64,000 nucleotides of DNA from assembly GCF_958298935.1 (NCBI RefSeq), contig NC_084923.1, positions 4,714,501-4,778,500 of the forward strand, read 5' to 3'. The position numbers and the translations under genes are program-made. Shown piece after piece: positions 47,781 through 59,960 of this stretch. Every line of letters begins with the position of its first letter. The stretch's first letter is position 1. The stretch is from Phragmites australis (taxonomy: Eukaryota > Streptophyta > Magnoliopsida > Poales > Poaceae). Below the pieces are notes generated by a model. The model did no database searches, was not told the DNA's origin, and saw only the letters and a program-made list of their open reading frames with translations.

Positions 47781-50763
47781 ACGCAGGCTGCAGGAGGAGA
47801 AACCCAGAAAGCAGGCAAGATATCGAGCTTCCAGTGGCATTAAGACAGTGTAAATTCCAGCTTAAGACCCTGACCTACAGGGACAAATCACAGGTAGGAT
47901 ATATTCTAGTGAAAGCTGCACTGTAAATATTTTAGAGAGAGTTGTGTCAGTGTTGACCTACTCGTGGTTCACCCAGCAAGTAGGAGAGCCTCTAATCAAC
48001 AGGGGATGAAGAAATGCCAGAGAGAAAGCCGACTTGGAGGCCAGAACTGTCAGAAGGAACCACGCATGCCCATGTTACTTGACCGACCAAAATATGCGGG
48101 TTTATTGTTTTTGCCCCACATTTGGTATTTAATATATGCACATGAACAAAGAACAGTAGCTCTACAGTTACTGGTAGATGAGGTTGTGGGCAAGTCTCTT
48201 TGTACATGTCTAGGATTCAGTATACACCCATGCATGCACCATGCATCTCTTGTCTTCCTAAACAGGAGTAGGAAATTAAACTCATGACCAGATGAAATAA
48301 CAATGCTGGGTGAATTCCAGTCACCACTCAGCTACTACAATAAATATGCATTAGCATCACAGGCACCACACATACTAAAGTTCTCGGTGTGTTTGCATAC
48401 ATTTTAATTCATGTCTATAGCCAAACAAGGAAATTAGCATCATTGTATTTTGTGCCCTATAAATTTTTTCTCTTGCATCATATATTAAGAGATAACCATT
48501 CTGCATGATGAAACAATTGACCACTTCCCCCATAAAATGATGAAATCATCAGTGGCTGAACAGATCAAAGTAACCGTGCAGTGAATAGATTTTAGAGTGT
48601 TAAATACCTCAAGCAGTGTCACAATGCTGACTAGTCTGTCCGATAATTTGGCACCCACAGCCCATGTCTTGCGACGCCTCATAATCAATACAGGTATGGG
48701 CCACATATACAGTCAAGTGTTATCTTCAAAAGTGTTGAGTTTGATGCTGGCTATCGATACATCAGATCCTTGCAACAAAGAAATAATGGAGGTGAACAAA
48801 AGAAATAATCTGATTGCAAGTAGTTTTATACAAGCAATCTTGTTAAAAACAGTTACTTATATAAACCCTTTGGCATCCAACTGTACTCATTTTTGTTCTG
48901 TTACTGAAAGCTTTTGAAAAGAAAAAAATGGAACAGCTGGCGAGTTAGTTACATGTTAATTAGTGAAAAATATGGAGAATGTACTCTTTATTGGCATATG
49001 ATAATACAATTTGTGCATTAAGGGTTAACAAAATAACTTTATCGCCATCTCCAAATTTGGGGTTTGAATTAGGCTTGACCAAATAGCATATCATAATCAT
49101 GTACAAGGTTTCAGGCTTTCAGCTATAATAAGTGAAAAAATAAGTATAGAAAGATACACACAACTTAAAATAGGTTGCAATAAATTTTATTTAGCTACAG
49201 CATCTTAATTACTACAATAAAACACTATAAATCACCAGCCACAACATTTAGTTCTGTCAGCAACAATAGCTAGATGTAGCGAACTACGGAACCAAATATG
49301 TGTGCAAAATTAGTATATGTACAAATCATATAATGAATAGGTCCTTCCAAGGAAACAATTGCTGCACAACTCAGAAGAATTATTAAGGTTTGACCAGTCA
49401 ATGCAACCTGTACAGAAGCTATAGTGCAACTACCAGCTGTACTAAAAGCTTTTCTTTGTTGTTTTAGTGACAAATAATGATACTATGACTAAGATTAGAC
49501 CCTCATAACCTCCAGAAGCTTAAGAGACAATATTAGAATGTGATCTTGGCAATAATAACTTACAGTGCAATCATGTGTAGTGTGTATGCATTTGTACTTG
49601 CATTTTCATACCAGCTTCTCTGGAACTCTAAAGGAAAACCTAGCTGCAACTCAAAATTTTTGCATGTCAGTGACTAATCAAAAGTGGACCATATAAAATG
49701 TCATTGCGCAACATGTATAGTTTCCAGGCAGTTCAATGTGATTGGTCATTTTTATGCAATCTATGTAGCATGTATCAAATTACGTCACAACCAAGTATAT
49801 CGGTAGATCAAGAAATAGCATCCCAAATTTCAAATAATGGTTATGCATCGACCTCCAAAAGCTTAATGGAGATCTACGGTTACATGATACCAGTGGGGAA
49901 ACCGAATACTAGCTAGTGGAATAGCCCGTGACACTATACGGTTAGATTCGTGAATACAATTGCATTTGCTATACAATACAATGTCTATGACTGAAGGTAT
50001 AGTTTATTTTTTGCACAGATGTAATAATTGCAACATCTAGATATGATATCTAAGGCTTATATTCTGATCCCAACAAAATAAATGGTTTTAGATCCTAGTC
50101 TTTTACTCTCAACGAATTAGAAAAACTATAGGTTTTTTTTGACAGATTACTGTAAGAAATTGTGGTCCTCAAAGTGAAGAGGGGCCTTAAATCTCACCAA
50201 TTATTTAAACTATATAGATACAGAACCTGCATGTTGTAGTATGAGATAAATTGATCATGACGAACTAATGACATAGGAAGAGCCCAATAGTTAGAGAATA
50301 AATATCCCATTAGCCTAATAAAGATCTGATTAGCCAGCCAATGACAGCATATAGATGCAGAACAAATTATCATTGGATCCACTGCCACTAGTAAAATAAT
50401 CATGGATCGTTAGGTGCTTCCCGTTTATAAAATTGACCCATTGACCCTTCCATAAAGCTAATAGCCCTAGCTATGGAATGAGCATAATTACAATCAAAAG
50501 ACTTGTATATAATACCAATTGCAGGGTAAGCTACTCAGCAAGTGACCATATAGCTCTTAAGTACGATGTTAACACAGTATAAAATGCCAAAAAACGCCAA
50601 TCAAAACCAGCTAGTGCCTAGTGGGTGACGATCTAAGCGTATCCTGATGGCAGCATGTCTGACGGGGCACATGTAGCTGAATCCAATTAGGTGAAAACAC
50701 AATGCAGGTTGTCTGACGTGGACACGATATTATTTATGCAGAACCCCCTTCGGCCCCACACAC

Positions 50764-50927
<164 letters not shown>

Positions 50928-52060
50928 GTGAGATCAATCTTTTGTTTAAGTCTACACTTGATCAAGCAAGAGAATCAATAGTACTGCCTATCTACTAAAC
51001 AATAGGCCAAGTAGGCCTTGCCTGCTAAACAGACTGTAGGAATCACATGCATTATCATAGCATGTAGGTCTACATTAACAAGCTCTCACCTGCCTCACCT
51101 AGTTTTAATCCGCCACCTTATTTGTGCGTAAAGTTTGAAAAAGCTTATGTAAATCATGTGGACTAAGTAAATCTGTATTGCAGATCAACCAGGGACAGTG
51201 ATCAAGCCTCATGATTTGATACTTAAAAGATCCTCAAGAGGATGGGCCAGTTCAAGAATGATTAGGATATGTGGGATTATAAAAATGGCCTTTCCTATCT
51301 CAACACTGACATGATTTGGCAATCAGTTACAAACCCTTGACTGTGGATCTCCGCACAGCATGATGAAATTGTCTAAGAGTACTGATGAAACAAACTTTAT
51401 AAAGATCTCAATTAGTTTATACTGTCAGCACATGTTGTAACTTGTAAATCACTGAATAGAGAAATCCTGATTCCTGGGTATAAGTAGATCATACCTACGG
51501 ACGCTTTCAGGGATATAGACAGGCAAAATAAAGGAATTCTTTAACCAAGTTGAGTTTGTTATGCAAGAAGTTTTCGCTCTATATAACTAACAGGGTCCTT
51601 AAACAGAGTTAGAAAATGACAGGTATCACTCTGACACAAAAGGTATCATCTTATCTGGAGATACTGAAGGTCAGCTGTCTCATTGAAAACACTGGCAAAA
51701 TATACGCCCACTTATGGGAAATCCAAGACCTACTTACGATGAATATTCAAACAAGAGCCCTGACAATGTTCTTGGTGCTAACAGCCAAAATAGTACAATA
51801 TAGCTATTTGAATTAACAAGGAAAAGAATCCAGATCTTGCTGCACAACCTCAAGATGCTCATCATTGAAAGCTAGATTAGACTAGGGTGGACAGTTGGTA
51901 CATGAGAAATAGAATAAATACTTCTAGACCAAAGCTACTATTTGAGAGCATCAATGGTTTTAGGATCAGCAGCATCTAAATCTGTACCCTACTCTTGAAG
52001 TTGAGGGTGGAAGGCATTCACGACAGGATATCATTGTGGTCTTTGTAACAACTCACGTGG

Positions 52061-52149
52061 GAAGCAATGAAAATAAAGTTACATGGAAAAGAGCTCCTGA
52101 GAAGCAATGAAAATAAAGTTACATGGAAAAGAGCTCCTGAGAAGCAATG
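52061..52149. repeat. 40-bp tandem duplication
   Basis: Two identical units at 52061-52100 and 52101-52140, each starting GAAGCAATGAAAATAAAG, plus nine bases of a third unit. Confidence 0.95.
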
Positions 52150-54177
52150 TAAACAGAGCACAGCAAGATGACTGCTGCCAAGTTTGCGTACCATTAGAGT
52201 TAAATAACAATGTTTGAATGAGTAATGACTGTAGGATAAGCAAATAAATACCTAATTTCCATAAAGCTGAATAAGATTTATATCAACTGGGGAGTAAAGT
52301 GGGGGAAGTGAGTTTGAGTAAAGGAAGCGACCAAGTTCATGGCAAGTGCATATCTTGACACCGAAAGTTTCTGGTCTCTTTGATTCGTGCATGTTGTGGC
52401 CACCATATTCATTTCTGAACTTTTGGTGTATTCACATCTGTTCAATCAAAACTAATTACTGCAAGTGGGGCACTGTAGGTATAAATGTATAAGGTATCTC
52501 TTCATATACGGAATGGAAATCTGTAGTTAGGCTGGAGACGAGATTAGAGTTGTTAGCATTAGTCCCAGTATTTTGCAATCGCCTTAAAGTTTTGGAGATG
52601 ATCTGAATGGAGATACCTTCTACGGGATGGTTGGACTTTTTTTCCCTTTTCTTTGACTCAGGGATGGTTATGGTTTGTTCACCTCTCACTGCATGTATAC
52701 TTTCGCAGTTTTGCCAACCTTTCCATATGATAACATACAAAAAGAGAGCGTATATGAATGAAACAAGCTACTCTCATCTGGTTAAATCAATCCTTGCAAG
52801 GTAAATAAAGTACACACACTAACATGTTGACCTAGGGTTACATATTTCTTATATCGAGTAAAAGTTTAGCACAAGATGCAATTGCTAATTGGGAATTGTT
52901 ACCATGAAAACCCAAAGTAGAAGCAAAGATATCCAAAAGAGACCGTTTCTGTAGTCTCCAGAAACCAAAATGAGACTAAAACCAACATGCAGATGTCTAA
53001 ATTAAAGTAATGTATCTGCATTTACCTGGTCAAGCTATACTAAAGGAACTTTCAAACAGAATTTACAATGAGACCAGTAGTAGGATAATAACTGCAGCAC
53101 GGTTTAGAGGGGGGGGGGGGGTGGATGATTAGTGAAGCTTTACATGAACACAGTCCCCTTCCAAGATTTTGTGTTTAACAACATTGCTTAATAGTAATCA
53201 AGCAGTATATTTTCTTGGTCACCTACATGTTCAGAATATAAGATAACTACAGGTTTCAGATTGATAGATGTTTTGATTGTCGAAAACTAGTCAACCTAAT
53301 AGTTTTTTTAACATATATAAGGATAACTCTAGGTTCCAGCATCTAAAGGCTAAAGTACAGTGCTAATCGCTAATTAGAAAGGTTAGGAGACATGGAACTT
53401 GCCTATGATAGGATTTCAAAGCATCCAAATGTAGTGGGAGAAAACAATAAGTCCCATTTGAAGGGAAAATCATTCATGTCTCCATTGCATTTTAACGAAT
53501 GTTATCTCTCCAATTACATTATGTCCATGAACAATGATTGCAATCTGCACAGCATAGGAAGTTCGATGAATCAATGAAAACTGTGGCTGAAATCTGCAAG
53601 GGTGCAGAACATGGTGACTGATAGGTGCAATATGTAGAACACAATGCATCTTTTTTTCCAGTCAACCACAACTCCGTTAGTCACGAATCTTTCTAAGTCC
53701 TAAGTTCCTAAAATACATATGTAAGATGTATCAAAGGTCCCCTAATAAAACAACATTTCTACAGTCAAAATATCAAGCAATCATTCCTGGTGTCACCAGC
53801 TCAGGATGCAAGGGCAATTGGAGGTCACCGGTAACTTGCTTCTCTTGCGTGCAAACGCTCGGAAAGCCGATTAATCCGCTCAATAAGCAATGATATAAAC
53901 CAGAGACATTTCATAATTCAGGTTGCTCTTCGCATCATGGTCATCTCACTTGAGGCTTAAAGGGACTTCATCAGCCTCCCAATGAACGTAAACATCTAAG
54001 CAGCAGCACAAGGGCATACGAAAGCGCAACAAATGTGCTCCGATACTAGAAAGCACAGGCGGCGCTCAAACGAACGAAGCACGAACTACAACAACTTGTA
54101 GCCACCAATTAGCGCCACGGAAAAAAGCGGGACAAGCCATGACATCACCAAAATTTTGAAAGGAGAACGGGAAACCT

Positions 54178-54400
54178 TACTCAGCGAAACCCTAGCGGGG
54201 GATCGCGCCGCGATTTTCGCCAAAACCGAAGCAGAGTGCCATGACGGGACCCGCATTGGAGCCGGAACGGGCGCAGCCGCACGGAGATCGGGGCGGAGTC
54301 CAGCAAAACTTCGCGGGGAAATCGCAAGAGACGGAGAGAGAGAGAGACAGAGAGGGAGCGGGAGCGGGGGGCAAATCGATCTCAACGCTCCACGATTTTT
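54178..54400 (-). other. Candidate GC-rich leader exon with splice donor
   Basis: On the minus strand a CT-rich run (CCCTCTCTGTCTCTCTCTC) leads into a GC-rich, CpG-rich block ending GTTTCGCTGA followed by GTAAGG, a good donor. This is typical of a 5' leader exon. ATG near 54268 opens a short frame (MRVPSWHSASVLAKI...) up to the donor. No recognisable downstream coding exon lies between here and the ILI gene. Confidence 0.35.
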
Positions 54401-54475
54401 TTTTATTTTTATATTTCGAAAATAAAAAAAACTACTCGTCTGTTTTAAAAAAAATAAAAAATAGACTAATATCAC

Positions 54476-55731
54476 TGTCGGAGGGTGAACTACTTAAGTA
54501 AGGATTCGGAAGGATCCCTTTAAGATTCGATCGGGATGATTCTGAATCTGTTTTGTGAGTAAAATAAATGGTCGTAAATGCGATGCGGTTGGAATGGAAG
54601 GATCGGGTGCAGGAAAGGTAAATACTCAGGAGGTTTTTAGACAAGTTCGAGCCGCACTGAGCGTAACACCATACTTCTATATGTATGCTATAAATGCTTT
54701 GAGAATGTTTCTCTGAATGTTTGCTGGGTTACAAGAATATTTGTCTAGTCTAAAGCTTCGTGCTTCTTGTTCTTCGACGATCTGAATTTCTGTGCTTGTC
54801 TTTACTACTGTCCAGGCTCCACCAGTCCTTCTCTTCTCTGGGGAGCTCGTCCGGCTTAAATACCCGTCGGGACGATAGCGTGCTCAGAAAAGGATGGTGC
54901 GAGTTCCAAGACGCCATAAATGGAAAGCAACCATCATGGGCTGCTGCGCGAGGTGACGGGGAGGGTTGAAAACACGCCCCGTCCGGTCTTATAAGTCATC
55001 ATGCTATTTTTTCAACGAGCGCCACGGAGAGGGCCCACCGAGCAACCCGGTGTGCCTGCCCGTTCAGAGCAGGTCTGATACAGCAGGACGGTAGGCGGGG
55101 CGCTTTGGATTTCGCGATGTTATCCCGAGGCGCATCGGATGTCCCGCGATGGGACCCGTGCATTAAATATCCCCACGTCTCCCTACCAGGCCGTGGCAGG
55201 GACTAACAAAAAGTGTGGAGGGAGTAGTTGGAGGTGACAGGCTACGCGCCTTCTTAAATGCAGCATCAGGCCTCTCACCATCTGACATCTCGCCGCTGGG
55301 CCTCTGTGGCGGCCACCGCCGAAGGACTTCTTAGGTACTCAGGGAATCGAGTGCTCGGGGGCCACTATTAGCCGCCCCGAGCACTCTCTCCCGGATATAC
55401 CCTTTCTTGATCTTCAGAAAACCGAGTGCTCAGGGGCCATTGTTCATGGCCCCAAGCACTTTTTCTCGGAACTGGCTGTTCGGGTCCTTAGGGAACCGAG
55501 TGCTCAGAGGCCACTATTCACGGTCCCGAGCTCTCTCTCTCAGAACTAACTTCACTTGAGTCCTCGGGGTACTCGGGTGCTCGGGAGCCACTGTTCATGA
55601 TCCTGAGCACCCTCTCTTGGGACTTAGTCTTCTCGTACCTCGCGGAGATGATCCCTGCGGGAGGGCGCCACATGACAACCCACTGATCTGGCCTTAAATC
55701 TCGGGAACCTCTGGTTCATGTGTCATCGATA
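54476..55731 (-). mobile_element. Solo LTR, copy 3 (inverted)
   Basis: On the plus strand it begins TGTCGGAGGG, and the far end reads ATCGATA where the family has CACCGACA. A perfect 5-bp target duplication ATCAC flanks it (54471-54475, 55732-55736). The internal CTCGGGG/CCCCGAGCAC units lie at 55340-55640. TTATAAG near 54989 is a TATA candidate on the minus strand. It is more diverged than copies 1 and 2. Confidence 0.9.
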
Positions 55732-55740
55732 ATCACCATA

Positions 55741-55991
55741 CTCCCTCCGATTGCAAATGTAGGTCGTAGACTTGTGCACAAGAATTAAGAAAGTAGATCA
55801 AATGACCTTGTTGCCCTTCATTTATTCTGCATTGGAAAAGATAACTTATTTATTTGTGAGAGTGGTAGTATTTATTAAACAAGGGCAAGAAGAAAACAAA
55901 AGAGAAAAAAGTGCATAAGAGTTCGAGAACGACTTATATTTAGAGAATAGTTGAGGAGGCTAAAACGACCTACATTTGCAATCAAATGGAG
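55741..55991. mobile_element. Stowaway MITE, 251 bp
   Basis: The left end CTCCCTCCGATTGCAAATG and inverse right end CTCCATTTGATTGCAAATG are each continued by TAGGTCGT and flanked by TA (55739-55740, 55992-55993). It lies only four bases from the target duplication of the neighbouring solo LTR. Confidence 0.88.
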
Positions 55992-55993
55992 TA

Positions 55994-58080
55994 TTATATA
56001 ACTTTTCACTATTCTTAACGCGTGTCAATTAAGTATCTCAACGATATATAAAGTCATCTGAGTCATAAAAATAGATCATAGTAGTAAATCTATTAACGGT
56101 CAGAGTGACAAATAATTAAATAACTCGATATCATTAAAACGATAAATTTTACTTTTTAAAATAGATATCTATTTTTATAATTCTTACTTTTAAAATATTA
56201 AAAAAAACTCCGCCCAGGCGAGGTGAGAAGAAGCGGCTTGTTTCGGTTGGGCCTATGGGCTCAAAAGCAGCGGTGAATTTGGGTCCGGAACACGGTTTCG
56301 AAATGAGTTGTGCATGCAGACGGGCCTCTCCAGTTGAGTTGGCTCGGCCCACACAGCGCACGGCGAGGAGGCCCATGCAGCTTGCTGCCTCGTAGCGTCG
56401 GCGTGGGCGCCGAGGCCAGGCCGGTTGCGCTGGCGAAACCGACGGATTCGACAACGCGGCGCGGGGGCCGGGGGGTGGTTGGCGCGGTGACTGCGCTGCG
56501 CCTGCGCGCGGCCGCCCAGCCGTCTCCATCCGACCAGGTGGGCAAGCGGTGGCATGCGATCGCGACGTTGCGAGCCAGCAATAATAACGAGAGCACCAAC
56601 GGAATCACCGGTACGTCCTGCTCCTGCCTTCCTCGTCCAGTTGGAGCTGGCGATCGATGGATCGGACGCGCAGGCTCCAACCACAACACGTAGAAAGCGC
56701 GTCGAACGAGCACATCGAAAGCGCATCGACGGGCATGTGTAGACGTCGTCGTCACCGATCCACTGTCGTACGACCGTATCCTCCCTGCACCGCCGTCGGC
56801 CGGTCTCTGTCGAGCAAGGTAAAGTTTACCGCGGCCGTATCCCTGCAACCACAGTCAAAAACCATTCGGTCGAGTTGGGACTTGGGACGCTAATGTACAA
56901 TGATTAATGCCGTACTCTGGTGTAGCTAACAAGAAACGCCTGGGGGAGATATTGAGATTCCAGGGCTAGAACGGCGAGGTACGAGTCCTTTTGCTGTCAC
57001 GCTGTGAGTCCATACATTTTTTTTCCCTCTCTCTCTCTCTGCGCTCCGATACATGGACCACGCCCTGGGAGGGGGAGGGGGGTCAGGTCAACAGGATTCA
57101 GGAACCGGCACACAACTATCTCATTGAATCTGTCAGCCGTTTCGTCTGGTTTCCCGGAAAAGCCCAAGCTGGCTGCCGGACGAGCCATTGCCCGTGATCG
57201 ATGAGCAAGGCACACCTGAAGCACAACATCAACATTGCACGTACCTCCTCGCTCAGCGTCGACTGCGTCCATCGCTGCTGCCGCGTCATCACTCGTCTGC
57301 AGGCCCGGGAGTAGTATGTAGTAGCAACATCTCCGTGTACTGTACAGGGCACAGGCTGACAGATCCAGGTGTGATGTTGTCATGGCAATCTTCCTTACAT
57401 ACAAGTGTCAAGATAATCCAAATCTCTGCTGGGATTAAGAGAAGAGAGAAAGAAAAAGAAAGCGAGAGTGTAAAAACCCAAAAAGAAAAGAAAAAGAGGA
57501 CCGGAATTTATTATTTGTTCGGGGTGGAGTGGTTGGGTGCGACGTCCCCATCGGAGATGACCGGTGGATTGACCATCTCGGCGCGGGAACCGAACCGAAA
57601 CGAAACGAGCGCGTCGAACGCCAGCCAGTCGCGTACGCCCGTCGGTCCTCGCGCTCGCGTTCGCGTCCGCGTGTGGTGCGTGCGTGACATGCGCGCTCGC
57701 GTAGCCTTTTTCGCCGTTTTCCCATCGCGCGCCGCGGCGACGTCGGGCTCGTAGCAGGGGCGGACCACGTCAAAGGAGGGGACGGCCTGCCCCGCGCGCG
57801 CCCGTGCGCACCTACGCGCGCCCGCCAAAGTACGGCGGCGGATTGGACAGGGGAGAAGCGAAACCCCGCGGCCGCGGCCAGCGCGACGCAGTCAGCGATG
57901 CAATATTGCAATCGCAATGGCCCGGTTTGCCTTGGCTAGGAACCGCTACGCGAGCTTGGCTTGGTTGTCTGGCCCCTTCGGACTAGCACTTCGCTGTATT
58001 TTCTTTTCGTCCTTCTATCTGTCTCAATGGATCCTGGCATTACCTACCCGGAGCCTTCGATTCTTTTGATGATATGGTTT
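55994..58080. other. GC-rich intergenic region, no gene recognised
   Basis: 56220-57990 is GC-rich with overlapping frames of 60-195 codons on both strands, all low in complexity or Arg/Pro-rich, which suggests base composition rather than coding. CAGGGGCGGACCACG at 57757 resembles a transposon terminus without a partner. Confidence 0.35.
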
Positions 58081-59960
58081 AGAGGTGATTATACAGGTAA
58101 ATGTAAGTGAAATTTAATATAATTAAATATCTATTAGAGTTTAGAGTTACGATGAGTTTTAATGTAATTAAAAATTTATTAGCGTACTCTATATAAGAGG
58201 ATGCATGGGCAGTGGAGGCAATAGTTGATTCGACCATTAAAATCATGGCTGTCATCTCTCCTGAACTCCCTACGAAACACTAGCCGGACGCGGTGCTAGC
58301 ACACCGACGTTTTATCCATGTACGTGTGTATATAGTGGAGGCGCTGCTACTGTTGCTGCGATGCTAGTCAACAACAATGACAATATGACGAGATTGACTA
58401 CTTCATCTTCGTGGTCGACGAGGTGGTCAACGTGATCGACTACTTCCTACTCGTGGACACGCACGACTCTTCTTCTGCTGCACTACGCGTCTAGCAGTAA
58501 TGATCCATGATCCCTTACTCGTATGATTTTCTGGTTGAACGTGGTAGAGAAATTTGATTTGTTCTAGCGTAGCCTAATCGTTCCCCAATAGTAGTATCCG
58601 AGTCTACATATATAATTTTTTATCTGTATCGGTCATATAGAGTTGATATGTTGTAGTAATAGATTGGATCTATTGGTGTTCTTATGATCGGTTTATGTGA
58701 TAAATCAGGTGATGCGCGGTTTGATGTAATAGGGGTCAGATGAGGTGTGAATTAATGGAACTATATGACCAAAAGATTAGCTTGCTCTCCCACTTGGCTA
58801 CAGGTGCGACTTGCCCCTACTTACTAAAATCACCATCAGGGCTAACTGCGCTTGCCGGTACATGGCTAGAAGAATAGTAGATCGTGGTTGTGTGTTGTCG
58901 TCGTTTCCAGAAAACCTAATGCGATGATCAATATGGTTGATCCAATGAAAATTGAGGCATTGTGAATGACTCAAAGTCGGCTTAATATGATCAATTCGAT
59001 GAGATTTTCATAGTAGTTTCATAGATACGATCTATGTATTTCAGAGAGATTGCGTAGCGTACACGTATAGATTGCTATAATTACATCTTCACATTATAAT
59101 ATTAGAATTCGATTATATGCTTTAACTTGTTTTTGCAGAGAATGGTGTGTCTGGTATGTCCTTATTATGTATGTGATGCGTGTATATAATTTTGTGGTCT
59201 GTCTGTCATGGTTAATTATAGTCTAAGACTGTCATGTTATTGTATAACAGCTCACGTGTCAACCTGTGATGCTTGATATTATCATGTAATTCATTGCTAG
59301 CTATTAGGTGTAGTAGCTTAGTATATGATCATGAAACCTTCGAGCATGATGGCTATAAGGACATGAAGCTTGGTGATGGAGATCATCATGGGAAGAGCCA
59401 TACTATGTCACAGTTAATCTTATTATCTGTGATATTTTTTATATTCATGTTATACTATTATTTTATGTTTTATATGTAGTGGATATGATTATTATGATAG
59501 AATAGTTTTCCTCAGAAAAATTAAAAGTAATTGATGTCCTTCTAATACCTGCACCTATTAAAATTTGATTGTTGTGTGATAGGTCTACCAAAGTAGGTAC
59601 CTTCAACTATCTTATTAAATAGGATGGATGTCGGACATCTATAGCATAGTATTGATTTACTTAACAAAGCTATAAAAAAAATTTAGGCTTTGGGGCATGG
59701 TGTTGAGCGTCGGGGCATTCGATGCCACCTAGCAAACAAGAGTCACATAGGGATGTGATTAGCAAGTTGTTGCTTACTTGTGTCACTAAGTTTCTAGCGG
59801 TGATGCCAAAACTCACTAGAACTTAAATGAATATGGATATTGGAACACTATATGTCGTTAGAGGGAAAACGGTTGTAAAACATATAGTGGAGCATCTTTT
59901 GTTAAATTGTTTAATAGAAGATTCACATAAACTTAGTCCTGAATTTGCATGTTTATTTTC
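58081..59960 (+). mobile_element. Probable 5' LTR and leader of the copia element
   Basis: A TATA box (CTCTATATAAGAGG, 58188-58201) is followed by a leader-like stretch and AT-rich DNA up to the gag remnant, on the same strand. LTR borders and a primer-binding site were not identified, so the assignment rests on position and promoter-like sequence. Confidence 0.35.

Noticed and set aside
48608..48677. Exon-like minus-strand stretch (RRKTWAVGAKLSDRLVSIVTLLE) between AG and GT
   Set aside because: The opposite strand is equally open and also has a splice-like border, no family is recognised, and no partner exons were found. Junction reads would settle it.
52456..52740. 94-codon minus-strand frame ending at a CAG
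   Set aside because: No recognisable protein and no matching neighbouring exons.
56253..57917. Overlapping 100-195 codon frames on both strands
   Set aside because: Low-complexity Arg/Pro/Ala-rich products in GC-rich DNA, with no domain or conserved start.
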